From Aequorivita iocasae (GTDB lineage: Bacteria > Bacteroidota > Bacteroidia > Flavobacteriales > Flavobacteriaceae), in the NCBI RefSeq assembly GCF_016757735.1, contig NZ_CP068439.1:2692001-2756000 (forward strand): 64,000 nucleotides of DNA, read 5' to 3'. The notes beneath the pieces were generated by a model. It did no database searches, was not told the DNA's origin, and worked only from the letters and a program-made list of their open reading frames with translations. Position 1 is the first letter of the stretch. Each line of letters starts with the position of its first letter. Made by a program: the position numbers and the translations under genes. Positions 26,939-35,882 of the stretch are shown here, one piece after another.

Positions 26939-28210
26939 CTATAAACATTCAAAACATTTGTGCAGTTCCTTGGGTACATCCGCATCTTCTGATCCCTTTA
27001 AAGGCTGGGTGGGATAATCCTTGCTTTGCAGCACCTTATAAAATTCCAAAGCATACCGATCCAAATTCTTACGCCGAGCAATTAAAATTTCCCTTATTTC
27101 CTGGCCGTGCAATTGATAAATTTCCTGTGGCCAAGTGGCTAATGCTTGGTCTATAGCCGCATCTGTTAAATGGGTTTTGATATATGCTGCCTGCGCCTGG
27201 AATGTTTCCTTTGGTACCCCCTTTAAAAAATAGATATCAAAAGGATATACCAGCCCGGGCATATAATCTACTTCCTCGTGAAATGGACGCAATCGTGGCT
27301 GTACATTTTTGGATGCAATAATGCTGGGTAACAGGCCGTCAATGGTAAAAAAAGCATTGTCCCTATCACTGGCAAGGGGTATGGCGATATAGCGGTCATT
27401 CTTTTGTTGCAAGAACCATCCCCATTGCTTGGCGTGGCGATCCCAATCGCCTATTACGATATCAAAAAGCCTGTTTCTCACCAGCGCCGGGGTATCGATA
27501 TGTAATTTATCCCGGTGTTTGAATTTTTGCTCCTGTAATTCCTCCGTGTCGATTATAGATATAATATTTTCAAACGCTGACCAATTTTCTTCACCTTCGG
27601 TTTCATATTCCAGCCAGTACAATTTATTGCCAAAGCCTTCATTGTATTTTCCCAAAGCCTTTTGGTTAGGAATAAATACCAACCGCGGGTGTGTATGTGG
27701 CAAGTGGACCGCCTCAGCCAGTTTTGCCACAACCATGGCTCCATAAGGATGCTGGGCGGTAATGCCGTCAATTATTAAATTCTCAATTCCCAAGGTTTTG
27801 GCGAATTCAGGTATGAGGGGTTCAGGATCTTTGGCAACACTTCGTAAGGTGTAAACCACATCTTTGCCATTTTTAAGGCGTAACGATTTAGTTTGTTTTC
27901 CACCTCCTTTTTTTATTATTGTTAGCCCTCCATAGGTACGGTCCAATAGAAGCACAGGAACCTTTACCGGGACTGCCCATTCCGCTCTGTATTGCTCACC
28001 TTGCATAATCTCTTTTAGCAACGCGCCCTCATACATGGTTGCCGCAGCCACGCTAACGCTATCCATATTTTTAAAATTTAAGGTTTCCACATTTTGTTTT
28101 CCCACTAACACATCAGTGTGGCCGGTATCGGGATGACTCCATAAGGAGAAGTAAATTATGGCGATAATAAATAAAATAAGGCCGAGTAAAATCAGTATTA
28201 TTTTTTTCAA
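26939..28210 (-). CDS. membrane-anchored protein with kinase-like catalytic motifs
   Basis: A 423-residue protein with a single N-terminal membrane helix (about 3-25), the rest probably periplasmic. Two segments recall the catalytic core of atypical, HipA/PI3K/Fam20-like kinase folds: IGDWDRHAKQWGWF (about residue 255, an Asp-x-x-x-His/Asn catalytic loop) and IPLASDRDNAFF (about 280, a metal-binding DxD/DRD). Related GDWDRH...DRDxAF segments occur in large Bacteroidetes surface proteins. Kinase activity is inferred only. It is upstream of nothing on its strand but lies 180 bases after katE on the same strand; both are enclosed by the direct repeat blocks 26167-26938 and 30976-31740. Confidence 0.7.
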   Translation of the reverse strand: MKKIILILLGLILFIIAIIYFSLWSHPDTGHTDVLVGKQNVETLNFKNMDSVSVAAATMYEGALLKEIMQGEQYRAEWAVPVKVPVLLLDRTYGGLTIIKKGGGKQTKSLRLKNGKDVVYTLRSVAKDPEPLIPEFAKTLGIENLIIDGITAQHPYGAMVVAKLAEAVHLPHTHPRLVFIPNQKALGKYNEGFGNKLYWLEYETEGEENWSAFENIISIIDTEELQEQKFKHRDKLHIDTPALVRNRLFDIVIGDWDRHAKQWGWFLQQKNDRYIAIPLASDRDNAFFTIDGLLPSIIASKNVQPRLRPFHEEVDYMPGLVYPFDIYFLKGVPKETFQAQAAYIKTHLTDAAIDQALATWPQEIYQLHGQEIREILIARRKNLDRYALEFYKVLQSKDYPTQPLKGSEDADVPKELHKCFECL

Positions 28211-28353
28211 ATCTGGGTATTTTTTTAAGGTAATAAAAGATTATAATAACAAACAACTAATTCAATACTAGCCTAAAATAATGGAATTTGACATCTTTTT
28301 CCAAAGCACGTCTAAAGGTTTTTAGACACCTTTAATGTGTCTATAAATTAAAT

Positions 28354-28375
28354 AGGGGAGTATGGTGGCTCCCCT
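28354..28375 (-). terminator. terminator after katE
   Basis: AGGGGAG pairs with CTCCCCT around an 8-base loop; on the minus strand the hairpin is followed by ATTTAATTT. It begins 15 bases past the katE stop. Confidence 0.65.
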
Positions 28376-28390
28376 GTTTATTGCTGTACA

Positions 28391-30529
28391 TTATGCGGGA
28401 ATTTTATCTGCAATATCCATTCGGTCCCAATTGCGGTGTTTTTTTATGGCATCCTTAAATGCCTTGGCGTCTGCATTTATCAAAACCGCCTTGTCATCGG
28501 TATGCTTTCCGGCATAGGTATCTTTTAAAAAGTCTTCACCTTCATTATCCACAGCTATTGCTTTGCAATGTTTAAAAGCCTCATTTACGAATTTGGTAAA
28601 TTTGGCATTTTCCCGCAAGGTTTGGATTGATTTTTTCCCGCCGGGAATATAAACGGCATCAAAAAGTACGCTTTCGGTGGTCATAATGGAAGCGTCCACC
28701 GTATGCTCCATATTTTTATCGCATTTTATACTTCCGCCCATAGGGGCTATGATTTTTAGCACCGCTCCGTCTTTCTCGGCAAGGGACTGCATTTTTTTCA
28801 GATTGGCCATACTAAAACCATCTGCGGCCAATACCGCAATCTGCCGGGTAGCAATGCTGTCGAATTTGGTTTTCGCCTGGCTCAGTGCAGGAGATTCATC
28901 CAAGTAATTCTTTTTTGTGCCCGGTTGGTGTTTTTTTACATCGGCATCGGCCCCAATAGCTTGGTTAATAGGTTTCTCAATATTTTTTGGCACCTTTAAG
29001 CCCAAACCTTTGGCAACCTGTGAGGCAAGATCGCTGTCAATCTGCTTTATTATCCAAAGCATTCGCTCCTTGATGGCCTCCTGTTTACATTTTCCCAACT
29101 CAAAGGTATAGGCATCCGCAACATGCTGTTGTTCCCATTTTGATAGGCTGCGATAGAATAGGGCAGGTTGTGAAAAGTGATCGCTAAAGCTCTCGCTACG
29201 GGTCCTGATTTTTCTAGCATCTATTCGTTCCTCATAACTTGTAAAAGCACCTTCTGCCATTTTTGAAAGGTGGGGGCACCCTCCACTGAGCATATTTGGG
29301 AAATAGGCTGTTTGTCCGTTCGGGATTTCCATTTGCATGTGGCCGTCCCTTTGGTTGTTATGATTATCTACCACCGGTCTATTGATGGGGATCTGGTGAA
29401 AGTTTGGGCTTCCCAATCGCGATAATTGCGTGTCGCGATAAGAGAACAAACGGCCTTGGAGCAACGGATCGTTAGTGAAGTCGATACCCGGTACAATATG
29501 CCCGGGTAAAAATGCTACCTGTTCGGTCTCCGCAAAAAAGTTATCGGGATTTTTGTTCAATGTCATTTTTCCAATAATCTTGACGGGTACCATTTCCTCG
29601 GGGATCAATTTGGTAGGATCCAGCAGGTCGAAGTCGTATTTGTGTTCGTCCTTTTGCGGTACTATCTGTACGCCCAGTTCCCATTCCGGGTATTGGCCCG
29701 CTTCAATGGCTTCCCATAGATCGCGGCGGTGGAAATCGGAATCGGCTCCGTTTATTTTAACTGCCTCGTCCCAAGTTACGGAATGTACTCCCAAAAGGGG
29801 CTTCCAATGAAACTTTACAAAATGCGATTCACCTTTGTCATTGATAAAGCGAAAAGTGTGGATTCCAAAACCTTCCATCATTCTATAACTGCGGGGAATG
29901 GCGCGGTCGCTCATCACCCAAATATGGTTGTGGAGGGTTTCGGTGGTATGGCTTACAAAATCGTAAAAGGTATCGTGTGCCGAAGCGGCCTGAGGAATTT
30001 CATTGTTTGGTTCCGGTTTTACGGAGTGGATGAGGTCCGGAAACTTCATGGCATCCTGGATAAAGAAAATGGGCATATTGTTTCCTACCAAATCCCAAGT
30101 ACCTTCCTCGGTATAGAATTTTGTGGCAAATCCGCGTACGTCACGGGCCAAATCTGGAGAGCCCTTGGAACCCGCAACAGTTGAAAAACGTACGAATACG
30201 GGCGTTTTTCGCTTGGTGTCATTAAATATGCCCGCTTTGGTATACTCAGGGATGGGTTCGTATAATTCAAAATACCCATGAGCTCCGCTGCCACGTGCGT
30301 GTACTATGCGCTCCGGAATTCGCTCGTGATCAAAGTGGGTTATTTTTTCACGCAATAGGAAGTCTTCCAATAGGGTAGCGCCCCGTTCCCCGGCTTTTAA
30401 TGAATTATTGGTGTCGTTTATCTTAAGACCTTGGTTTGTTTTCATGGTAGCGCCTTTTACTTCCCAGGTGTCCTTTTGTAGGTCTTCAATTTTCTTGGAT
30501 TGTTCGTTGGTGTTGGTTTTCTTTTTCAT
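28391..30529 (-). CDS. katE: large-subunit (clade II) catalase, HPII type
   Basis: A 712-residue heme catalase that decomposes hydrogen peroxide. The core has the catalytic His in RIVHARGSGAHGYFE, the Asn in LVGNNMPIFF, and the heme-ligand Tyr in LFSYRDTQLSRLGSPNFHQIPINRP. The long N-terminal arm and a C-terminal flavodoxin/DJ-1-like domain (from about 560: RQIAVLAADGFSM, DAVYIPGGKKS) mark the large HPII-like class, more stable than small catalases. It stands alone on the minus strand, followed by a terminator and then by the kinase-like gene. Confidence 0.96.
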   Translation of the reverse strand: MKKKTNTNEQSKKIEDLQKDTWEVKGATMKTNQGLKINDTNNSLKAGERGATLLEDFLLREKITHFDHERIPERIVHARGSGAHGYFELYEPIPEYTKAGIFNDTKRKTPVFVRFSTVAGSKGSPDLARDVRGFATKFYTEEGTWDLVGNNMPIFFIQDAMKFPDLIHSVKPEPNNEIPQAASAHDTFYDFVSHTTETLHNHIWVMSDRAIPRSYRMMEGFGIHTFRFINDKGESHFVKFHWKPLLGVHSVTWDEAVKINGADSDFHRRDLWEAIEAGQYPEWELGVQIVPQKDEHKYDFDLLDPTKLIPEEMVPVKIIGKMTLNKNPDNFFAETEQVAFLPGHIVPGIDFTNDPLLQGRLFSYRDTQLSRLGSPNFHQIPINRPVVDNHNNQRDGHMQMEIPNGQTAYFPNMLSGGCPHLSKMAEGAFTSYEERIDARKIRTRSESFSDHFSQPALFYRSLSKWEQQHVADAYTFELGKCKQEAIKERMLWIIKQIDSDLASQVAKGLGLKVPKNIEKPINQAIGADADVKKHQPGTKKNYLDESPALSQAKTKFDSIATRQIAVLAADGFSMANLKKMQSLAEKDGAVLKIIAPMGGSIKCDKNMEHTVDASIMTTESVLFDAVYIPGGKKSIQTLRENAKFTKFVNEAFKHCKAIAVDNEGEDFLKDTYAGKHTDDKAVLINADAKAFKDAIKKHRNWDRMDIADKIPA

Positions 30530-30599
30530 GGTTTTTATTTGAAGATTGGCTTTTTTCTAAAATTAGGCAATTTAGGAAATGGGGTAGCATAAAGGTTTC

Positions 30600-30794
30600 T
30601 TAATTTTTAAAGGTGTTGGTGGAACTGCCTTGTTTTTTTGAAATTCTTGAATGGTGTCCTACTTCAGCTTTACAAGCACTGTAAAAATAAATGGAAACCA
30701 TAGCCAACATGAGGGCAATGCTCCCAATAACAATTATGGAATATTTTGTTTTTTTGGAAATAAGCCAACCCTTTGTAGTATTGGATAACAACAT
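30600..30794 (-). CDS. possible small membrane protein
   Basis: A 64-residue frame with one good membrane helix (YSIIVIGSIALMLAMVSIYFY) and a basic C-terminal tail. It sits just upstream of katE on the same strand. No homologue was recognised and the AT-rich context makes chance frames likely, so support is weak. Confidence 0.3.
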   Translation of the reverse strand: MLLSNTTKGWLISKKTKYSIIVIGSIALMLAMVSIYFYSACKAEVGHHSRISKKQGSSTNTFKN

Positions 30795-30975
30795 ACACTT
30801 TAGAAAAAATTTTAGGGGCGGGTAAGTAGGTGGTTAAAAGTAGGAGGTAATATCCATGCACATTGACCCATATCGGGATTTTATTAACATAAGTGATAAA
30901 TATGTAATATATGGTCCACAAATTACAAACGATGCTATTCTTAATTGTGTGGCATCCAGTTTTGATGCCTTTCTT

Positions 30976-31740
30976 CTTCAAAAAAGCCCGCCGTCCTCTC
31001 GCTCTGCTTGTCGGAGGCGATAAAATTTCTTTATTTCTGGCGTAGGGATGGCTTTAGGCTTTAGGCTTTAGGCTTTAGGCTGTAAGCTGTAGGCTTTTGT
31101 GAATTAGGTTGGATAAAGATTTTTGCTTCATCCTCCGATTTATCTGTTGTCAGTTCTCAGTTCTCAGTTGTGAGTTTAGGTACCGTTTTTGCAAGGCCGA
31201 TAGGGTGTGGGAATCTTTTGAGGCTCGTTGTTATCATGATTGGAACTACACCTGGGCAGGTTGCTTTTTCTTAGTGTTTTTTCTTTTTTCCTTGATGAAC
31301 CCTTCGACTGCGCTCAGGGCAGGCAAGAAACAAAAAAATCAAGGCTTACGAAAAGATTCCTGAAAATTTCTTTATTTCCGGCGCAAAAATAAAGCTTTGG
31401 TGATGCTAGGATTATTATTAGATTATTTAAGGTTTTGTAGTTGCAACCAAATTTTTAGACAAGAAGGATTTTTGCTTAATCCTCCAATAAATTCATTTTC
31501 TACGGAATCTTTTCGAAGGCCAATAATTTTCAATTAACAATTAACAATTAGCAATTAGCAATTAACAGTTATCGGTTTTTTTGTTTTTAGCTTTTAGTGT
31601 TGTGAAGAAAAGTCTTTGCAAGGCCGATAGGGCGTGGCAATCTTTTGAGGGTCGTTGCTATCATGATTGGAACTACACCTGAACAGATTAACTACGTTGA
31701 GTCTTCGGTTTGTTTTAGTGAAACTTTTATTAAACAATTA
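30976..31740 (+). repeat. gene-free repeat block with R1 copies d and e
   Basis: 30985-31045 copies the CCTCTCGCT...CGGAGGCGATAAAATTTC segment of 26445-26480. 31050-31095: five units of GGCTTTA/GGCTGTA (period 7). 31150-31615: long block nearly identical to 26240-26745 (CAGTTCTCAG units, R1, GAACCCTTCGACTGCGCTCA, GCAAAAATAAAGC, GGATTTTTGCTTAATCC, AACAATTAGCAATT). 31613-31716: another R1 copy. No gene is supported. Confidence 0.8.
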
Positions 31741-31760
31741 AACGTTTTAATTATCCCAGC

Positions 31761-31803
31761 TGATATATGTCATAGTATATCTATCCAACAAGCCTTAATT
31801 TAC
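31761..31803 (+). promoter_or_regulatory. FNR-like box TGATATATGTCA with -7 element
   Basis: Palindrome TGAY-N4-RTCA at 31761-31772. The -7 candidate TAATTTAC (31796-31803, 6 of 8 to TAnnTTTG) starts 35 bases after the box start. The SDR start codon is at 31826. This is the only box found outside 42-64 kb. Confidence 0.65.
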
Positions 31804-31825
31804 TTCCTTATAAAAGCATAAAAAA

Positions 31826-32566
31826 ATGAAAGGAAAAACAGTTATCATTACAGGTGCAGCTTCGGGAATTGGAAAAGCCACTGCAGCATTGTTTGCAAAA
31901 CAAGGTGCTAATGTCGTTATCTCAGACATACAGGAAGAGGAAGGAAAAGCCACTATGGAAAGTATTGTTGCAAACGGAGGCAAAGCTTCATTTTTTAAAA
32001 CAGATGTTGCCAGCCCTGAAGAAATGGAAGCATTGGTCAATTTTGCGGTTAAAACGTATGGCGGGCTAGATATTGCTGTAAATAATGCTGGTATTGGGGG
32101 AGAATTAAATCCCATTGCCGAGATGAGCTTAGAAGGCTGGCAAAAGGTAATAAACATCAACCTAAACAGCTTGTTCTATGGAATGAAATACCAGATTGCT
32201 GCCATGCTAAAAAGTGGGGGTGGGAGCATCGTAAATATTTCCTCCATCTTGGGCGCTGTGGGCTTTGGTGGTTCTGCCGGCTATTCAGCAGCCAAGCATG
32301 GGGTTGTTGGCCTTACGCAAACAGCCGCCTTGGAATATTCCGCACAAAATATCCGTATAAATGCGGTTGGGCCCGGTTTTATTGAAACCCCCTTATTGAA
32401 TGTGCTGGATGCTGAAATGAAAGAACAGCTTGTTGCTTTGCATCCCATAGGTCGTCTTGGCAGAAGTGAAGAAGTGGCCGAGTTGGTTCTTTGGTTGGGA
32501 AGTGACAAATCATCGTTTGTTTCGGGTAGTTATTATCCGATAGATGGGGGATATTTGGCGAGATAA
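31826..32566 (+). CDS. SDR-family NAD(P)-dependent oxidoreductase
   Basis: A 246-residue short-chain dehydrogenase. It has the TGAASGIG cofactor loop, DVASPEE, NNAGIGG, the catalytic Ser in NISSILG, and Tyr/Lys in YSAAKHG, with the C-terminal SFVSGSYYPIDGG. An Asp (SDIQE) after beta-strand 2 favours NAD+. The substrate is not known; glucose 1-dehydrogenase-like annotations are common for this group. An FNR-like box and -7 element precede it, linking it to the stress cluster at 42-64 kb. Confidence 0.92.
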   Translation: MKGKTVIITGAASGIGKATAALFAKQGANVVISDIQEEEGKATMESIVANGGKASFFKTDVASPEEMEALVNFAVKTYGGLDIAVNNAGIGGELNPIAEMSLEGWQKVININLNSLFYGMKYQIAAMLKSGGGSIVNISSILGAVGFGGSAGYSAAKHGVVGLTQTAALEYSAQNIRINAVGPGFIETPLLNVLDAEMKEQLVALHPIGRLGRSEEVAELVLWLGSDKSSFVSGSYYPIDGGYLAR

Positions 32567-32600
32567 TTTTTCAAAAGAAAGAAACAATAGTCTGATTTTA

Positions 32601-33020
32601 ATGTTAATAGAAATATCGAAATTGATGGGAATGCGAAAAATAATTAGCGACATATTATTCAGTCTTGTTTTAGGAGTGATCACGCTGCACGCTGTTATTC
32701 CGCATCCACATTCAAACGAATTAACGGAAGAAGAGCATTTTGAAATTCACAAAAATGCAGATTCATTAGTTGGATTTTTAAGGCTGACTTTCCATGAGAT
32801 TGAGGATAATACTTTAGACAATCCCGTTTTTACCCAAGATGAAAATATTAAATCAATAGAGGGTAAGCATACAAATTCTACAGCTTCCTTTGTTTATAGC
32901 TCCCTATTAATAATTGAAAATGCTGAAACTGCAATAGCTCCAGCATGGAAAACCGATAATTTTATAAAATTACTTATTGTTAAACCCAATGGATTAAGAG
33001 GCCCACCGCAATTAATTTAA
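32601..33020 (+). CDS. small exported protein, HxH-rich N-terminus
   Basis: About 139 residues. A hydrophobic signal (IISDILFSLVLGVITLHAVIP) leads to HPHSNELTEEEHFEIHKNAD, a His/Glu-rich stretch, and the C-terminus ends GLRGPPQLI. Small exported proteins with such -RGPP ends are frequent next to metal-efflux genes in Bacteroidetes; here no such neighbour is seen, so a metal link is only a guess. Starts at 32601, 32625 and 32631 are all possible. It follows the SDR gene by 34 bases and may share its transcript. Confidence 0.6.
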   Translation: MLIEISKLMGMRKIISDILFSLVLGVITLHAVIPHPHSNELTEEEHFEIHKNADSLVGFLRLTFHEIEDNTLDNPVFTQDENIKSIEGKHTNSTASFVYSSLLIIENAETAIAPAWKTDNFIKLLIVKPNGLRGPPQLI

Positions 33021-33067
33021 TCTTTTCGGTAAAATTTAATAATAACAATCTTTTAAAATATAAAATT

Positions 33068-33571
33068 ATGGATGCAACCCACCTTCATTTAATATTGACA
33101 CATTTCCCTATAGTGGGAACAATCATTGGAATTGGAATTATGGCTTATGGGCTATTCTCCAAAAATGATGCAATAAAAAAAGTAGCTTTGGTAACTTTTG
33201 TACTAATGGCTATTCTAACAATACCTGTTTTTTTAACAGGCGAAGAGGCCGAAGAAACCGTTGAAAATATAGCAGGAATTTCTGAACAGCTTATTGAAAA
33301 CCATGAAGAACTTGCAGCAATAGCAATATGGTTCATGGGTATTTTAGGGGTATTATCTCTTATTACCTTTTTTGCAATCTTTAAAAAATGGGGATTTGCA
33401 AAAATTTTAAGTATAAGCACGCTAATTGTTTCATTAGGAACCTTTGGGATTTTTGCGCAAGTTGGAAATACAGGAGGTGAAATTAGACATTCTGAAATAA
33501 GAACAACTGCTATAAACAATGATACAGGGGTATTTAATAATGGTGAAAAGCAGGACGAGGATGATGATTAA
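33068..33571 (+). CDS. four-helix membrane protein of unknown function
   Basis: 167 residues with four hydrophobic segments (about 8-28, 38-56, 83-103, 112-130) and a polar tail ending in DEDDD. The start MDATHLHLILTHFPIVGTIIG resembles DUF2231-like membrane proteins, whose role is unknown. It is the third gene in the row after the SDR, 47 bases after its neighbour. Confidence 0.7.
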   Translation: MDATHLHLILTHFPIVGTIIGIGIMAYGLFSKNDAIKKVALVTFVLMAILTIPVFLTGEEAEETVENIAGISEQLIENHEELAAIAIWFMGILGVLSLITFFAIFKKWGFAKILSISTLIVSLGTFGIFAQVGNTGGEIRHSEIRTTAINNDTGVFNNGEKQDEDDD

Positions 33572-33598
33572 TTAAGCAATGCTCACGTGCGGGTATAA

Positions 33599-33643
33599 AC
33601 ACAATAGCGGTTTAGCGATATACGTCTGAACCGCTATTTGTGT
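33599..33643. repeat. long inverted repeat after 33571
   Basis: ACACAATAGCGGTTTAG pairs with CTGAACCGCTATTTGTGT across a 10-base loop. There is no T tract, so it is not an ordinary terminator. It stands at the left edge of the mobile/cassette-like segment. Confidence 0.65.
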
Positions 33644-33740
33644 ATATAAATTACTCGTTATGTATTATGTAAATTTCATCGATTTTTACGCTAACCCTCG
33701 TTGGTGCGCTATAGTATCGCGTTCCAACGTGATTATTCTT

Positions 33741-33925
33741 CTAGCTTACAGCCTAAAGCTTATAGCCTATAGCAAAAATTATTATATTTGGTGTTCTCCC
33801 CGATTTTCAATGAACAATTAACAATTAACAATGAACAATTAGTAATTAGATAATTGGATTGTTGGATGGTTGGACTATATCTTAAAGCTTAAAGCAAAAA
33901 GATTTATATTTGATATTCTTACCAG
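33741..33925 (+). repeat. dispersed repeat R2 (left copy)
   Basis: AGCCTAAAGCTTATAGCC, then TTATATTTGGTGTTCTCCCC, TTTTCAATGAACAATTAAC units, and AGATAATTGGATTGTTGGAT. A close copy is at 38395-38560. The two, in the same orientation, bracket the HNH/IS/cassette-like segment. The remaining gap 33644-34055 contains no recognisable gene. Confidence 0.7.
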
Positions 33926-34055
33926 TTAAAATGTACGCTGTGATGGTTTTCCGTAATGAATAAATAATGTATTGACTTATATTTGAGGTTATAAAACAAA
34001 CTAATTGCGTACAGGTGCGGGATAGCAGCAATAGATCATGGCGTATATACACATG

Positions 34056-34400
34056 TTAGCAAACAGATGAAGAACGTCTCCGCTTCTTTTCGTCTGCATC
34101 GTATCTTAAATGGCATAATTGGCACATAGCCTTTAATCTATCGTCTGTTATATCTTGATTCGTTTCATCGTGGTCTAAGTGAGCTATAGTCAAAATAACT
34201 TTTACCGTTTTGGCTTCCATTCTCATATAATCGCCATAACTTAATTTCTCCCAAACAACCTTCTTATTTTTTTTGTAAGAGTGAACAATGCTATAGTTTT
34301 CAAGTCCACAATTTTCACACTTATGGTTCGCTCTTTCTAAAATTCTTGGTCTAATTTCAGTCAGCCAATTCTTAGGATATTTTTTGTAATCTACTGGCAT
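34056..34400 (-). CDS. HNH-type endonuclease domain protein
   Basis: 114 residues. CENCG near residue 29 and CQLCH near 94 supply the zinc knuckles, and ILTIAHLDHDETNQDITDDRL provides the HNH-like AHLDH...N core. Such proteins may be homing or restriction nucleases, but solitary ones are often uncharacterised. It is oriented opposite to its neighbours and has long palindromic sequences on its upstream side, as though carried by a cassette. Confidence 0.75.
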   Translation of the reverse strand: MPVDYKKYPKNWLTEIRPRILERANHKCENCGLENYSIVHSYKKNKKVVWEKLSYGDYMRMEAKTVKVILTIAHLDHDETNQDITDDRLKAMCQLCHLRYDADEKKRRRSSSVC

Positions 34401-34414
34401 AATAAATCCGATTT

Positions 34415-34510
34415 GCTAACACCACCTATACACCATAAAGCGATTAAGGTTAGTGCTAAGATAAAACATTGTGCTACACTTTACGGTGCATAGCCAAACC
34501 GTTGTATGCA
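34415..34510. repeat. cassette-boundary-like imperfect palindrome (site 2)
   Basis: CTATACACCATAAAG at 34426-34440 pairs with CTTTACGGTGCATAG at 34479-34493 (13 of 15). GCTAAC stands to the left and CCGTTG to the right. The layout recalls attC sites of integron cassettes, but the core triplets do not match the strict consensus. Similar arrangements flank the genes at 36978 and 37896. Confidence 0.55.
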
Positions 34511-34579
34511 ATGAGAAAAATAAAGGTCGATTAGAAAAAGTAATTCAAAAAGTGGATAACCAAATATCAAAAGAACATT

Positions 34580-34666
34580 ATGGATAAAACACTCTCATTT
34601 AGACCAATCCTTTTAATTGGTAGACCAATCCTTTTAATTGGATTATTATTAATTGTTGGTTTGTAA
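34580..34666 (+). pseudogene. short frame cut by the IS3 element, with a 21-bp tandem duplication
   Basis: ATGGATAAAACACTC begins a frame coding MDKTLSFRPILLIG with RPILLIG repeated, because TAGACCAATCC...ATTGG (21 bp) is present twice in tandem. It then reads GLLLIVGL and stops at a TAA inside the IS end, so it is probably the N-terminus of a truncated membrane protein. The preceding frame, ending VDNQISKEHYG, overlaps its start. Neither was recognised. Confidence 0.35.
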
Positions 34667-34726
34667 GCTTCCCTTAAAACCGAACTGTTTAAAAGTAGAA
34701 TAATTATCTTAAATTTAAACAGTATT

Positions 34727-34993
34727 ATGAGACGAAGTAAATTTTCACCGCAACAGATTGCAAAGATTTTAAAGGAATTCGACAACGGAAAGAGTGTTGA
34801 CCAGATTAGCCGTGAGCACGGTGTTGCCCCTGCGACCTTCTATAAGTGGCGCTCCAGGTATGCCGGAATGAACTCCAAAGAGTTCAAGCGCCTCAAGGAG
34901 CTGGAAGAAGAGAACGCCAGGCTCAAACAGATGTATGCCACCTTGGCCCTTGACCACCAGATGGCCAAGGAGATCATCGAAAAAAAGCTCTAA
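34727..34993 (+). CDS. IS3 transposase OrfA
   Basis: 88 residues. An N-terminal helix-turn-helix ([35 protein letters not shown]) binds the IS ends; the C-terminal leucine-zipper-like helix ([20 protein letters not shown]) is for multimerisation. Its end holds the slippery heptamer A AAA AAG at 34981-34987. A -1 shift there enters a frame that stays open through [12 protein letters not shown] and joins OrfB, giving the OrfAB transposase. Confidence 0.93.
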   Translation: MRRSKFSPQQIAKILKEFDNGKSVDQISREHGVAPATFYKWRSRYAGMNSKEFKRLKELEEENARLKQMYATLALDHQMAKEIIEKKL

Positions 34994-35067
34994 AGCCCTG
35001 CAGGAAGCGAACCATTGCCAAAGAACTTATTCATTACGGCATCTGTAGGGCGTGCCGTGTACTCAAC

Positions 35068-35856
35068 ATGAGTAAGAGTGTTTATTATTATAGGCCTTTG
35101 CCCAAGGATGACAGCGAGATAGAACAGGCCTTACAACAAAAGGCAAAGGAACATTCAGAGGAAGGTTTTTGGAAGGCCTATGACCGGTTGCGCGAAGAGG
35201 GAAAACCCTGGAACCATAAGCGTATGCACAGGGTCTATGTGGCACTGGGGCTCCCCTTGCGCAGAAAGGTGAAGAAACGTTTGCCTGCCAGAACAAAAGA
35301 ACCCCTGGAGGTTCCAAGCGAGCTCAACCAAACCTGGAGCATGGATTTTGTAACAGACGTCCTAGAGAACAAAAGGCGCTTTAGGGCATTTAATATAATC
35401 GACGATTTTAACAGGGAGGCACTCCATATTGAGGTCGACTTCTCCCTGACGAGCAACCGCGTGGTCTGGGTGCTCAACCACCTTATCAATAAAAAAGGCA
35501 AACCAAAAAAAATACGGATGGACAACGGCCCTGAGTTTATCGCCAAGATCGCCTCGGAATGGAGCATGATGCACGATATCGAGTTCAAGTATATACAGCC
35601 AGGGAAACCCACGCAAAATGCGTTCGTGGAAAGGTTCAATGGGAGTTACAGAAGAGGGGTACTAAACAAATACATCTTTGAAGACATAGACCAAGTAAGA
35701 GAACAGACGCATATCTGGATGCACGATTACAACCATCACCGCCCACACGATGGGCTGGGTAAAATCCCACCAATAAAATATGCGGAACTTAATTCTCTTG
35801 GGGCTAGCCCCAAGAGAATTAAAAACAATAAGTTTGTAGAAGTATTAGAAGAATGA
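35068..35856 (+). CDS. IS3 transposase OrfB (DDE integrase domain)
   Basis: 262 residues as counted from the internal ATG; the functional product is the OrfAB fusion starting at 34727. The DDE residues appear in [19 protein letters not shown] and [12 protein letters not shown], with the spacing usual in the IS3 family. The frame appears intact, so the element may still be active. Confidence 0.92.
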   Translation: MSKSVYYYRPLPKDDSEIEQALQQKAKEHSEEGFWKAYDRLREEGKPWNHKRMHRVYVALGLPLRRKVKKRLPARTKEPLEVPSELNQTWSMDFVTDVLENKRRFRAFNIIDDFNREALHIEVDFSLTSNRVVWVLNHLINKKGKPKKIRMDNGPEFIAKIASEWSMMHDIEFKYIQPGKPTQNAFVERFNGSYRRGVLNKYIFEDIDQVREQTHIWMHDYNHHRPHDGLGKIPPIKYAELNSLGASPKRIKNNKFVEVLEE

Positions 35857-35882
35857 GCAGTTCTAATTAGGGGAAGCTTACA

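Larger units (their letters stand above)
34662..35882 (+). mobile_element. IS3-family insertion sequence, 1221 bp
   Basis: The left end TGTAAGCTTCCCTTAAAAC and the right end (reverse complement TGTAAGCTTCCCCTAATT) are matching terminal inverted repeats that extend to GAACTG on both sides. Between them are the two overlapping-type transposase frames with an A7G frameshift site. No target duplication is visible: the left flank is AT-rich host DNA (TTGGTT) and the right flank is the IS1182-type remnant, so one side was rearranged after insertion. Confidence 0.9.

Noticed and set aside
35736-35882. C-terminal 49 codons of the IS1182-type transposase frame
   Set aside because: These codons are the reverse strand of the IS3 element's right end, not transposase sequence.
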